Shown here: piece after piece, positions 1-8,063 of the stretch
How positions within the stretch are numbered: the stretch's first letter is position 1
Layout of the letters: every line of letters starts with the position of its first letter
Source of the DNA: CAG-791 sp045130475
GTDB taxonomy: Bacteria > Bacillota > Clostridia > Lachnospirales > Lachnospiraceae
Assembly (NCBI GenBank): GCA_045130475.1
Contig: JBGUPU010000075.1
Location: forward strand, 13,271-77,270
Direction: 5' to 3'
Length of the DNA stretch: 64,000 nucleotides
Position numbers and translations under genes: made by a program
Notes under the pieces: generated by a model
What the model was told of the DNA's origin: nothing
Database searches by the model: none
What the model saw: only the letters and a program-made list of their open reading frames with translations

Positions 1-1
1 G

Positions 2-382
2 GACCTGTGTATCACTGTGCCCAGAGCCAGGATCGAGGATCTGCAGAGCGCAGGAGGAGCAGAGGAAAGCAGTGCGGCTGTCCGGTCCAGGGTCATGGAA
101 GCCTGTGAACGGCAGCAGTACCGTTTTCGGGGAACAGGTCTGCGCTTCAATTCGGATCTGCGGGCAGCGGACCTGGACAAGTACTGTCCCCTGGGGGAGA
201 AGGAAAAGGGGTGCCTCAGGGATCTCTTCGAGTCGGACGCTATGAGTGTGCGCGCCTACCATCGGATCATCCGCCTTGCCAGGACTATTGCGGATCTGGA
301 GGGAAGAGACAGGATCCGGGAGGAGCATATATACCTGGCATATACTTACCGGCAGGGAGACTTGCTGCAATTCGGGAGATAA
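2..382 (+). CDS. comM: Mg-chelatase-like AAA+ ATPase ComM/YifB, C-terminal end (partial)
   Basis: This is the 3' end of a gene that enters from the left edge, because the reading frame is open from the second base. The first residues (DLCITVPR) and the helical C-terminus (SDLRAADLDKYC, then SARAYHRI-like SVRAYHRIIRLARTIADLEG and a closing HIYLAYTYR) match the C-terminal Mg_chelatase_C domain of the YifB/ComM family. In naturally competent bacteria ComM is a branch-migration helicase that helps integrate transforming DNA. The ATPase core with its Walker motifs lies outside the window. Six bases separate its stop from dprA, another competence and recombination gene, so the two are probably co-transcribed. 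The family call is fairly secure despite the truncation. Confidence 0.8.
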   Translation, partial: DLCITVPRARIEDLQSAGGAEESSAAVRSRVMEACERQQYRFRGTGLRFNSDLRAADLDKYCPLGEKEKGCLRDLFESDAMSVRAYHRIIRLARTIADLEGRDRIREEHIYLAYTYRQGDLLQFGR

Positions 383-387
383 GGGAG

Positions 388-1695
388 ATGGAGAATACCA
401 ATCACAAGTATCTTTGCTGGCTGGCAGCAATCAGGGGGATCGGGAGAAAAAAGAAGTTTTCACTTTTGCGGGCTGCCGGTGAGGCCAGTCTCTTTTCCCT
501 GGAAAAAGGTGTGAACAGGCTGGATCCCGGTCAGGCTGCCCGACTGCTGTATACTGCGCCTGAGAAGGAGCTGCGCTTTTTGTGGGGAGAAGCGGGGGCA
601 AAAAGAGAGGGCGGCCTCGAGGGATGGAGGGCTCTCTTAAATGCGCGTAAGCAGAACCCGGAGCAGATCGGGGAGGAACTTGCCCGGGCGGGGATTTCGT
701 TTATCTCTGCTCTGGAGCAGGGATTTCCTGAAAAACTGAAGGAAATCCCTGACCCTCCATTTGGAATATATTTTAAGGGAAGTATGCCCTCGGAAAAAGA
801 GCCGGCCGCGGCCATCATCGGAGCCCGTCTTGCCTCCGGTTACGGAAAAGAGCAGGCCAGGCGCTTTGGCCGGCAGATCGGCGCCCGCGGGATCGCGGTC
901 ATCAGCGGGATGGCAAGAGGAATTGACGGGATCGCCCAGAAGGCGGCCCTGGATGCAGGCGGAAAGTCCTATGCCGTACTGGGATGCGGCGTGGATATCT
1001 GTTATCCGGAGGAAAATCGGGAACTATATGAGCGCCTTCAGCAGGAGGGCGGTGTCCTGTCAGAGTATCCACCAGGCACACTGCCGGTGGCGAAGCTCTT
1101 CCCGCCCAGGAACCGTATCATCAGCGGACTTGCGGATCTGGTCCTGGTCATAGAAGCCAGAAAGCGGTCCGGGACTCTGATCACTGTCGATATGGCACTG
1201 GAACAGGGGCGGGAAGTCTATGCCCTTCCCGGGCGGGTCAGTGATGCGCTGAGTGACGGATGCAACCGCCTGATCCGGCAGGGGGCGGGACCGGCGACCT
1301 GTCCGGAGGATGTCCTGGAATTCTTTTTCGGGACGGCGGAATCGGAGAACATTCCTCCGAAAGAGAAACAATGCCCTGTGGATGAGCAGGGGGATGTAAC
1401 CCTGGAGACTGCTGTACTGAAGATCCTCTCGAGAGAGGATACGATGCATATTGAGAGGATCCTGGAGGCACTCAGACGGTACGGCGAATATGATGAGAGA
1501 GAGGAGCTCCCGGAAGGGACAAGTTCTGAAACAGCCCTGGTGCAGCCTGATTTTGCGGAAACTGTTCCCCGGGAAGAGATCTCCTTTCAGATCACCGTCA
1601 GTGAGCTTATTTCCGTTTTGATGCACTTGAAAATGAAGGGAAAGGTCGAGGAGACGGCAGCAGGTTATTATTGCAGGACGGGGCGGCAGGGATAG
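388..1695 (+). CDS. dprA: DNA processing protein DprA (Smf)
   Basis: DprA loads RecA on single-stranded DNA taken up during transformation. The predicted protein has 435 residues. A Rossmann-like DprA domain runs from about residue 105 to 315 and shows SGMARGIDGIAQKAAL, a GCGVDICYP loop, PRNRIISGLADLVLVIEA and SGTLITVDMALEQGREVYALPG-type signatures (about residues 173-282). The N-terminus carries a helix-hairpin-helix-like IRGIGRKKKF, and the C-terminal ~120 residues resemble the winged-helix tail seen in many DprAs. I chose the ATG with GGGAG just upstream; a longer frame would overlap comM. In many Firmicutes topA follows dprA, but here the next gene is a small basic protein. Confidence 0.95.
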   Translation: MENTNHKYLCWLAAIRGIGRKKKFSLLRAAGEASLFSLEKGVNRLDPGQAARLLYTAPEKELRFLWGEAGAKREGGLEGWRALLNARKQNPEQIGEELARAGISFISALEQGFPEKLKEIPDPPFGIYFKGSMPSEKEPAAAIIGARLASGYGKEQARRFGRQIGARGIAVISGMARGIDGIAQKAALDAGGKSYAVLGCGVDICYPEENRELYERLQQEGGVLSEYPPGTLPVAKLFPPRNRIISGLADLVLVIEARKRSGTLITVDMALEQGREVYALPGRVSDALSDGCNRLIRQGAGPATCPEDVLEFFFGTAESENIPPKEKQCPVDEQGDVTLETAVLKILSREDTMHIERILEALRRYGEYDEREELPEGTSSETALVQPDFAETVPREEISFQITVSELISVLMHLKMKGKVEETAAGYYCRTGRQG

Positions 1696-1884
1696 AAAGC
1701 AATGCATGGGTATTTATTACGCTCTGGCCTCCCCCGGCAGGTATATTTTTTACTTTTTGGCCGGTTTTGGTATATACTGTCTACAGGGATTCCGTGCTGT
1801 TCAGGAGGCGGGATCCGTCCTGGCTGGGAATGCCCGGCTGCAGAGAACTTTATTGAGTCAGCAGTTCAGGAAGGAAGTGGCCAA

Positions 1885-2256
1885 ATGTCTCAAAAAAAGA
1901 AGAAAAAACCGCTGGTGATGGGAGCTGCAGGTCTCGCTGCCCGGCTCTTATTAAGAAAACGGATTGTCCGGAGAGAGGCGGACCGGGCTGCCGCGCAGAC
2001 ACACAAAAGGCCCGGTATTGTGCCTGTAAAGTTGAAAAAACCTGAGGCAGATGCCGCTCTTTACCATGCTCTGGGCGGAAAGGCATCGAAGGACTCTCTG
2101 AAAAAAGCGGGAGCAAAGAAAGCACTGCGGAAGGCTGCTGTCACTGCTGCCGCCGCTTCGGCTGTCCACAGGAAAAAGCGGGGAGTGATCCGAAAGATCC
2201 TGCGCCTGCAGGCGCTGCTCCTCGGCAGGGCTTTATTGAAAAAGAAAAAAGGGTGA
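1885..2256 (+). CDS. small, very basic hypothetical protein
   Basis: The 123-residue product starts MSQKKKKKP and ends LLKKKKG. It is rich in Lys, Arg and Ala throughout, with one alanine-rich stretch (KKALRKAAVTAAAASAV) that could form an amphipathic helix. The chosen ATG has AGGAAGG about ten bases upstream. The longer in-frame extension toward dprA lacks a good ribosome binding site and reads like non-coding sequence. I recognise no family. The charge would fit nucleic-acid or membrane association, but that is only inference, and the frame could be spurious. Confidence 0.45.
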   Translation: MSQKKKKKPLVMGAAGLAARLLLRKRIVRREADRAAAQTHKRPGIVPVKLKKPEADAALYHALGGKASKDSLKKAGAKKALRKAAVTAAAASAVHRKKRGVIRKILRLQALLLGRALLKKKKG

Positions 2257-2446
2257 AAGAATACTGTGTTCTTTGCAGAGCTCTCTGTGCTGCCTGTGAC
2301 AGGAATGTGACAGATCACAACAGATAATCTGCCCGTAAAAACACCTGCTTTTCGGGAAAGGACAAAGCGCAGAAACCACAGACAGCAAAGCTGAAGATTG
2401 GCAGGACAGCTAAAATATGAAATACATAAAATACGGGAGAATCCTT

Positions 2447-3262
2447 ATGAAAATGAATAAATTCAGTCTTGGTCTTATCGCACTCCTTACATCCGGCCTG
2501 ATTGCGATTCCGGCTTGCGCCGCAGCAGCAGACAGTCCTGCCGCTGCTGATACAAGTCAGGAAACTGCAGCGGTGGAAGAAGAGGAATCCGAAAAGGAAT
2601 TTCTGATGCCCGGCCGGGTCTGGGAAGTAGACACTGAAATGGAAGATCAGAGCTTTACCATCAGAATCAAAGCCCTTGGAAGAGAAAAGGAAGGCTATCA
2701 ATGGGAGTATTACAGCGGCGACATAGGGGGTGCGACCGCCATTGAGCTGCTCACACAGAGCACGCAGGAAGAGGGACTTGCCTATGCCGGAAGTTTTCGT
2801 CCTGTGACCGAGCAGAAGGACCACTTCGATGATAATGTCCGCCTTGTCTATACCAATGGGATCGCTGTAGATGAGTATATGGATTTTAACGTGCTCATTG
2901 GAGACGGAGAGTTTGAAGAGATCACAGGCGGCAGCCACCATCTGCCCGCCAGTGATGATTACACGAAGCAGATCGTGGGAGAATGGAAAGATGCAGACGG
3001 CGGAGACGCCGCCCTGAAGATCACACTAAATCCCGACGGCGGCATTGACGGGAAGCTGACAAATGCCAAGGCAAAAGAGTTTGATTTCCATGCCGACTTT
3101 GACTGCATCAAAGGATCCTTTGTCTACAAGGACAACGAGGAAGAAGGCCTTGGTCTTATTGCATTTGATCCCGCTTCCGAGAGCGAAGACAAGATCAGGC
3201 TGCTCATGCATGACATGATGAACGCCGGAGACGAGGATCTTACTTTCGTAAAGGCAGAGTGA
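2447..3262 (+). CDS. secreted protein of unknown function
   Basis: The 271-residue product begins MKMNKFSLGLIALLTSGLI followed by AIPACAAAADS, a clear signal peptide whose likely signal-peptidase-I site follows the Ala-Cys-Ala. The cysteine does not sit in a convincing lipobox, but a lipoprotein cannot be fully excluded. An acidic Ala/Glu linker precedes a compact domain from about residue 55. That domain contains a WEVDTEMEDQSFTIRI beginning, a central VRLVYTNGIAVDEYMDFNV and a second half resembling a small beta-rich repeat (IVGEWKDADGGDAALKITL). This ATG has GGGAG seven bases upstream; the ATG thirty bases earlier has no such site. It is monocistronic with a strong terminator behind it. 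I know no specific family. Confidence 0.7.
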   Translation: MKMNKFSLGLIALLTSGLIAIPACAAAADSPAAADTSQETAAVEEEESEKEFLMPGRVWEVDTEMEDQSFTIRIKALGREKEGYQWEYYSGDIGGATAIELLTQSTQEEGLAYAGSFRPVTEQKDHFDDNVRLVYTNGIAVDEYMDFNVLIGDGEFEEITGGSHHLPASDDYTKQIVGEWKDADGGDAALKITLNPDGGIDGKLTNAKAKEFDFHADFDCIKGSFVYKDNEEEGLGLIAFDPASESEDKIRLLMHDMMNAGDEDLTFVKAE

Positions 3263-3329
3263 CCGGATGAATGCCGCACTTGAACCGATGAATCAAAGAC
3301 CATCGATGCAGAGATAGAATGCATTTCTG

Positions 3330-3373
3330 CCCCTGTATGGATGCGGGAAGGACCGCTTCCATACAGGGGTTTT
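3330..3373 (+). terminator. intrinsic terminator after the secreted protein gene
   Basis: CCCCTGTATGG pairs perfectly with CCATACAGGGG, with a further inner CGG/CCG pairing, and is followed by TTTT. It sits 67 bases after the stop codon. Confidence 0.85.
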
Positions 3374-3828
3374 ACCTTCTCTTCGCAGAGGAAACTGTCT
3401 GACGGCTGCAGGTACTGCCGCAGTGCATTAAAACGGAATCATATTTTCTGCGTGCAAAATGCAGATTTTAGTGTATACTGATTGTTGGCAAAAAAGCGGC
3501 GGCAGACCGGGGGCACCACTCTCTGTCGCAAAATAAAACGTTGGCTGAACGAAAGGAGTATTTATGAGAACAGCTTTAACGACCGCCCGCAGGTATTGCG
3601 GCGGAGGCGCCGGGATTCAGACCTTTCTGAAAACGATAGTCCTGAATAGTATATTTGCCATGCGTGCATTCAAGGCACCGCCATTGCAGAATACGGCCGG
3701 CGTTTCCTGTAAATCTGATTTGTCAGTTTTTCTGCCAGGTTCTTCCCATTCCGTCATGGAACCGGGTGCAGATCCGCCGGGACGTATTTTTTTATTTTCT
3801 GCAGAGCACAAAAGGAAGGAGCACCATC
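3374..3828 (+). other. long leader upstream of the CytX-type permease, with a possible upstream reading frame
   Basis: This gene-free stretch has a -10-like TATACT about 350 bases before the permease start. A strong AAAGGAG site six bases before an ATG at 3564 opens a 90-codon frame that overlaps the permease start, and a CCGCC/GGCGG hairpin lies just inside that frame. The predicted peptide has no recognisable domain, so it may be only a leader. I looked for the conserved TPP (thi-box) sequences expected before many cytX genes and did not find them. No other riboswitch class was recognised by eye. Confidence 0.35.
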
Positions 3829-5004
3829 ATGGCTGAAAAAAGAACATCAATATTTGACAACGCATTGATCTGGTTCGGCGCGGGAGTCAGTCTCGCGGAA
3901 ATCCTGACCGGTACATTTCTTGCCCCTCTGGGCTTTAAACAGGGACTGCTGTCGATCATAGTCGGACATGTGATCGGCTGCTTCCTTCTGTTCCTTGCAG
4001 GATATATGGGCGGGAAAAAGCGCATGAGCGCCATGGAGACAGTCACACTGAGCTTCGGCAATAAGGGCGCTTTTCTCTTTGCCATCCTGAATGTACTGCA
4101 GCTGGTGGGCTGGACGGCCATCATGATCTATGACGGGGCGCTGGCAGCCAACGGCGCACTGGCCTGCGGCAAATGGGTCTGGGCCCTGGTCATCGGCGGA
4201 CTGATCATTGTCTGGCTCGTGATCGGAATCCAGAGCCTGGGAAAAGTCAATGTGGTTGCAATGAGCCTGCTCTTCATCCTCACAGTGATCCTGTCCTTTG
4301 TCATCTTCAAAAACGGCAATCTGTCGGCAGAGGCGGAGGGAGGATTGTCCTTCGGCGCCGCGATTGAGCTGAATGTCGCCATGCCGCTTTCCTGGCTGCC
4401 CCTGATCAGCGACTATACGAGAGAGGCCGAAAAGCCCCTTGCGGCTTCCGCCTGGTCGGCTGTCATCTACGGCATCGTCAGCTGCTGGATGTATGTCATC
4501 GGCATGGGTTCCGCGATCTTCGCAGGGACCAGTGATATCGCACAGATCATGCTTTCGGCAGGTCTGGGTATCGTGGGACTGATCATCATCGTTCTCTCCA
4601 CGGTCACAACGACTTTCCTGGATGCCTATTCCGCAGGTATTTCCAGCGAGCTGTTTTCTGAAAAGATTGAAGGCAAAAAGGTCGCCATTGCCGCGACAGT
4701 GATCGGCATTGTCGGTGCGATCACCCTTCCCATGGATGACTTTACGGATTTCCTTTACCTGATCGGATCTGTTTTTGCACCCATGATCGCGGTTATGATC
4801 GCGGATTTCTTCATCCTGCAGAGAAGTCATGAAGAGGAGACTTTCTGCATCGAAAACCTGATCGTCTGGTTTATCGGCTTTTTGCTCTACAGGAAGCTGA
4901 TGAATATCGATCTGCCGATCGGCAGCACAGTGGTAGATATCCTGATCACCGTTGTGATCTGCGTGATCGCGGGCGCGGTGAAAAAGTCCCTGGACAGAAA
5001 ATAA
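3829..5004 (+). CDS. cytX: NCS1-family permease, CytX type (putative hydroxymethylpyrimidine transporter)
   Basis: The product is a 391-residue integral membrane protein of about eleven to twelve helices in the nucleobase:cation symporter-1 family. The N-terminal IWFGAGVSLAEILTGTFLAP and LGFKQGLLSIIVGHVIG are the typical start of the CytX branch. The central PLSWLPLISDYTREAEKP corresponds to the substrate-binding region shared with cytosine permease. CytX proteins are predicted to import hydroxymethylpyrimidine, a thiamine precursor, or a related pyrimidine. No thiamine gene is adjacent, so the substrate stays uncertain and cytosine is an alternative. The start is the ATG with AAGGAAGGAG upstream. 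The gene is single, bounded by the long leader and a bidirectional terminator. Confidence 0.85.
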   Translation: MAEKRTSIFDNALIWFGAGVSLAEILTGTFLAPLGFKQGLLSIIVGHVIGCFLLFLAGYMGGKKRMSAMETVTLSFGNKGAFLFAILNVLQLVGWTAIMIYDGALAANGALACGKWVWALVIGGLIIVWLVIGIQSLGKVNVVAMSLLFILTVILSFVIFKNGNLSAEAEGGLSFGAAIELNVAMPLSWLPLISDYTREAEKPLAASAWSAVIYGIVSCWMYVIGMGSAIFAGTSDIAQIMLSAGLGIVGLIIIVLSTVTTTFLDAYSAGISSELFSEKIEGKKVAIAATVIGIVGAITLPMDDFTDFLYLIGSVFAPMIAVMIADFFILQRSHEEETFCIENLIVWFIGFLLYRKLMNIDLPIGSTVVDILITVVICVIAGAVKKSLDRK

Positions 5005-5007
5005 GAG

Positions 5008-5067
5008 AAAAAATCCCTTCCTTCAGACTTCGGAGTATTCCGGAGTCCGGAGAAAGGGATTTTTTTT
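5008..5067. terminator. bidirectional terminator between convergent genes
   Basis: AAAAAATCCCTT pairs with AAGGGATTTTTTTT around an inner GACTTCGGA/TCCGGAGTC stem. A-run and T-run flank both sides, so it can stop transcription from the permease and from the rhodanese gene. Confidence 0.85.
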
Positions 5068-5396
5068 CAGCGTTTTCCTCTCTGAAGCTGTCCCTGATAA
5101 GTGTCGATACCGCCTATGTTTTTTACATTGGTGTAGTCCATTTTTTTCAGCTTCGACACTGCCTTTCTGGCTCGTGTGCCGGCCTGGCAGTAGACGAAGA
5201 TGGGAGCGGATTTGTCATGCAGGAGATTCACCGCATTGTCGATCTTTTCGATCGGGATATTGCGAGCGCCTCCGATGTGTCCGCGCCGGTATTCCTCCTC
5301 CGTCCGGACGTCCAGAAGAATGGCTCCTTTTGTCGTGCGGCAGCGGTTGACTTCATTGTTGATATCTACAGGTTTTAAATAATCCAGAAGTGACAT
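5067..5396 (-). CDS. single-domain rhodanese-like sulfurtransferase
   Basis: The 109-residue protein is one rhodanese domain. DVRTEEEYRRGHIGGARNIP is the CH2A-type signature near residues 29-48, and the catalytic loop is CQAGTRA with Cys70, flanked by GGIDTYQGQL at the end. Such enzymes move a sulfane sulfur through a cysteine persulfide; the acceptor is unknown. The length is normal for a stand-alone GlpE/PspE-like domain. GGAGG lies about four bases before the ATG. It is the last gene on the strand of dhaL-dhaM-dhaK, 41 bases behind dhaK, and is probably co-transcribed. No functional reason for that association is evident. Confidence 0.9.
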   Translation of the reverse strand: MSLLDYLKPVDINNEVNRCRTTKGAILLDVRTEEEYRRGHIGGARNIPIEKIDNAVNLLHDKSAPIFVYCQAGTRARKAVSKLKKMDYTNVKNIGGIDTYQGQLQRGKR

Positions 5397-5437
5397 TGGA
5401 CCTCCATGAGTATGATGCCGGATACTGTTCGTACAGA

Positions 5438-6436
5438 TTATATTTCTTTGTAGGCGGGTGTGTCGGCGGGAGCGTTGAGAAATCCCTTGAGTTCGTCGTC
5501 GAGCTTGAGCAGTGTGACAGAGAAGCCTGCCATGTCGAGAGAAGTCATGTAGTTGCCTACGACGGTTTTTGCGATGGAGATCTTCTTCTCATCCAGGATC
5601 TCTTTGACGCGCAGGTTTGCAATGAAAAGTTCGCTCAAAGGAGTTGCGCCCATGCCGTTGACCATGACAGCGACTTCGTCGCCTTCGGCATAGATGCCTT
5701 CGTCGAGGATCTTTCCTACCAGATGGTCGACGGTGTTGTTGACGGAAGAGATCTTCTCACGGTGGGTTCCGGGCTCGCCGTGAATGCCGATGCCGATCTC
5801 GACTTCATCATCCGCGAGATCAAAGCCGGGTTTTCCGACAGCGGGGACCGTGCAGGGAGAAACGGCCATGCCCATGGAGCGGACATTGGCGATGACTTTT
5901 TCAGCGACACGTTTGACTTCGGGGAGGTCTGCGCCGGTCTCTGCGCAGGCGCCTGCGATCTTGTGTACGAAGACCGTTCCGGCGATGCCGCGGCGGCCTG
6001 TGGTCCAGGTGGAGTTTTCGACCGCGACGTCGTCCGCGACGACGACTTTGTCAACGACAATATCCTCATCGGCGGCCATATCGGCAGCCATCTCAAAGTT
6101 CATGACGTCTCCGGTGTAGTTCTTGATGATCAGGAGGGCGCCCTTGCCGCACTCTGTCGCCTGAATGGCCTCATAGACCTGGTCGGGCGTAGGGGAGGTG
6201 AAGACTGCGCCTGCCACTGCAGCGTCCAGCATGCCTTTGCCGACATAGCCGCCGTGGGCGGGCTCATGTCCGCTGCCGCCGCCGCTGATCAGGACGACTT
6301 TGTCTGTCTTTTTTGCGCCTGTGCGGGCAACCACATCCGTGCCCGGTACGCGCTCGATATACTGAGGAAATGCTGCTGTCATACCGTTGAGCATCTCATC
6401 GACTACATTGTCGACACCGTTGATCAGTTTTTTCAT
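5438..6436 (-). CDS. dhaK: dihydroxyacetone kinase subunit DhaK
   Basis: DhaK binds dihydroxyacetone covalently as a hemiaminal and presents it to DhaL-ADP for phosphorylation to dihydroxyacetone phosphate in the cytoplasm. The 332-residue length is normal. SGGGSGHEPAHGGYVGKGML (about residues 51-70) forms the substrate loop, and His219 in IGIGIHGEPG is the covalent substrate-binding histidine (His218 in E. coli). A GDVMNFEMA motif is also present. It is third in a dhaL-dhaM-dhaK order, unlike the common dhaK-dhaL-dhaM. No glycerol dehydrogenase lies in the window, so the source of dihydroxyacetone is not visible. Confidence 0.96.
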   Translation of the reverse strand: MKKLINGVDNVVDEMLNGMTAAFPQYIERVPGTDVVARTGAKKTDKVVLISGGGSGHEPAHGGYVGKGMLDAAVAGAVFTSPTPDQVYEAIQATECGKGALLIIKNYTGDVMNFEMAADMAADEDIVVDKVVVADDVAVENSTWTTGRRGIAGTVFVHKIAGACAETGADLPEVKRVAEKVIANVRSMGMAVSPCTVPAVGKPGFDLADDEVEIGIGIHGEPGTHREKISSVNNTVDHLVGKILDEGIYAEGDEVAVMVNGMGATPLSELFIANLRVKEILDEKKISIAKTVVGNYMTSLDMAGFSVTLLKLDDELKGFLNAPADTPAYKEI

Positions 6437-6560
6437 TTTTACCCTCCATCATTCTGTTGATTTTGCAGAAAACAGATTGTTGCCATAAAAGATCCGACAG
6501 TTCACCGGATGCAGTCCCGGCAGGTCTTTCTCCGGTCAGCAGATCATTCTTTCAGGTCCT

Positions 6561-6962
6561 TTACAGCTTTTTCATTCCGCGGGCTTCTTCGGCGGCCGCT
6601 ATGACATCTTCGAGGCTGTCTCCTGTGAAAGCGGAGACCGCCGCGCTCACAGCTCCCTCGAGGATCGGTGCATCCGCGATCCGGACCTGCATGTCCGAAT
6701 GTTCATCGTCGAATCCGAGCAGCTCGATAGCTGTTTCAGCGCTCATGATCCCGCTTCCCAGATCGACAAGCATGCAGACGCCGTCCCCGCTGTCTGCTTC
6801 AATGACCGCGTTCTGGATCCTGACCGCGTCTGTTCCGATGCTTCCGTCCTCCATGCCTCCGCAGGCGATGAGCCTGAGGGCGGGACCTGCCATCTGGGCG
6901 GCGAGCTCACGGATCCCCTCAGCGGCGAGCCTGCTGTGGGACACAATGACGATTCCTACCAT
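6561..6962 (-). CDS. dhaM: PTS-dependent dihydroxyacetone kinase phosphotransferase subunit DhaM (EIIA domain only)
   Basis: DhaM passes phosphate from the PTS (HPr) to ADP bound on DhaL. The 133-residue protein is a single mannose-type EIIA domain. VIVSHSRLAAEG carries the phosphorylatable His9, and GDGVCMLVDLGSGIMSAETA is the typical second half. The enterobacterial enzyme is a longer EIIA-HPr-EI fusion; this stand-alone form is the usual one in Firmicutes and depends on a general HPr encoded elsewhere. It lies between dhaL and dhaK on the same strand, with 57- and 124-base gaps. Confidence 0.93.
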   Translation of the reverse strand: MVGIVIVSHSRLAAEGIRELAAQMAGPALRLIACGGMEDGSIGTDAVRIQNAVIEADSGDGVCMLVDLGSGIMSAETAIELLGFDDEHSDMQVRIADAPILEGAVSAAVSAFTGDSLEDVIAAAEEARGMKKL

Positions 6963-7019
6963 TTCTGTGTTGCTCCTTCATAACTGGAAATGTGAAACGA
7001 CAATATGTGCCGTCTGCCG

Positions 7020-7640
7020 TCAGGCCTCGATGTAATCCCTGATGGCCTCCATGGTCAGAAGTGAAGACGTGGCGCCTGGATCCTGGTGGCCGATGCTGCG
7101 ATCGCCCAGATAGCTGGCGCGGCCCTTGGTCGCGCGGATGGTCTTTGTAAACTCCGCGCCTTCCTTTGCAGCCGCACACATGGCGTCGAGGCATTCCGCA
7201 GGGGTCTTTCCCCCGTCCATCGCCGCGCAGTAGGCTTCATATGCGGGGATGATCGCATCAAGCATGGTCTTTTCCCCGCGCTCGGCTTTGCCGCGCAGCT
7301 TGATTCCGCCGATCACTGCCTCAAAAATGTCTTTGCCGTCCTGCAGAGTCAGTTCCGATTTCCCGGCGACCGCCTTTGCGGCCTTCATATAGGCCGTGCC
7401 GTAGAGCGGTCCGGAGGCGCCGCCGACCTTGGAGATCAGTACCATACCTGTTTTTTTCAGAACCGTACCGATATCCGCTTCATCCTGCGGAAGCTGGCCG
7501 AGTGCTTCGGTGTAGCCTCTTGCCATATTGATGCCGTGGTCCGCATCGCCGATCTCGCGGTCGAGTTCGGTGAGATAATCCTTGTTCTCGATGATACTGT
7601 CCGCGATTTTTGCGATGCATTCATAGACTTTTGATGCCAT
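7020..7640 (-). CDS. dhaL: dihydroxyacetone kinase ADP-binding subunit DhaL
   Basis: DhaL holds ADP/ATP as a permanent cofactor and transfers the phosphate to dihydroxyacetone on DhaK. The 206-residue product shows LDREIGDADHGINMARG, whose Asp27, Asp32 and Asp34 coordinate the two Mg ions (30, 35 and 37 in E. coli). It also has GGASGPLYGTAY and the C-terminal RATKGRASYLGDRSIGHQDP nucleotide cap. I took the ATG preceded by GGGGGATTG rather than an upstream ATG that adds an unlikely cysteine-rich tail. It is the first gene of the dha operon, with a promoter about 70-100 bases upstream. Confidence 0.95.
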   Translation of the reverse strand: MASKVYECIAKIADSIIENKDYLTELDREIGDADHGINMARGYTEALGQLPQDEADIGTVLKKTGMVLISKVGGASGPLYGTAYMKAAKAVAGKSELTLQDGKDIFEAVIGGIKLRGKAERGEKTMLDAIIPAYEAYCAAMDGGKTPAECLDAMCAAAKEGAEFTKTIRATKGRASYLGDRSIGHQDPGATSSLLTMEAIRDYIEA

Positions 7641-7712
7641 TTTCAATCCCCCTTTACACAAAAAGCAGAAGACGGGAAAGCATGTCATTGAAAGGTGCTT
7701 TACCCCATCTAT

Positions 7713-7743
7713 ATTATATACCTGTCATTGCAAAAAGTGTAAA
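7713..7743 (-). promoter_or_regulatory. probable sigma-A promoter of the dha operon
   Basis: Read on the minus strand, TTTACA and TATAAT are separated by 19 bases, which is slightly long. Two copies of TGTCATTG, forty bases apart (7683 and 7723), flank the -10 region and might be operator half-sites. Confidence 0.55.
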
Positions 7744-7831
7744 AAACAATGGGAAATACCGCATATTCCTGCCCCCTGCGGGGCATCAGAAAAAGTGACA
7801 GACTGTAACTGCAGAAGAGAGTCGTTTATTA

Positions 7832-7860
7832 TTGAAAATGTTTTTGAAAAAGGGTAAAAT
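7832..7860 (+). promoter_or_regulatory. sigma-A promoter of hisS-aspS
   Basis: TTGAAA and TAAAAT are spaced by exactly 17 bases. The implied leader is about 195 bases long. I saw no T-box consensus in it. The intervening gene-free DNA back to dhaL holds only this promoter and the divergent dha promoter. Confidence 0.7.
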
Positions 7861-8063
7861 AATAAGCTGTCTGTCCAACAGGGAGATCTGAAGGGGCTTT
7901 TGCAATGATCGAAGCCGTCCGCAGGCCTCTTCCCGTTGTTCCGGCATCATTTTTCAGATCAATATCCTGGCAGCGCAGCAGCACACGCGGGAGTGTCCCG
8001 GATCATGCGTGTCTGTGAGCAGAAGGTCATCATCACAAGTATGCTAAAAAAGAGAGGAAGGAC

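Noticed and set aside
3564..3836. Real protein gene before cytX
   Set aside because: The ribosome binding site is good, but the 90-residue product lacks any domain or coding-like composition and overlaps the permease start. I kept it only as a possible leader frame.
5390..6460. Long open frame of 356 codons opposite dhaK
   Set aside because: It is an antisense shadow of dhaK, which has all catalytic motifs; the opposite frame has no family features and no ribosome binding site.
7861..8063. T-box riboswitch before hisS-aspS
   Set aside because: The leader is long enough, but I see neither the T-box consensus nor a terminator/antiterminator pair.
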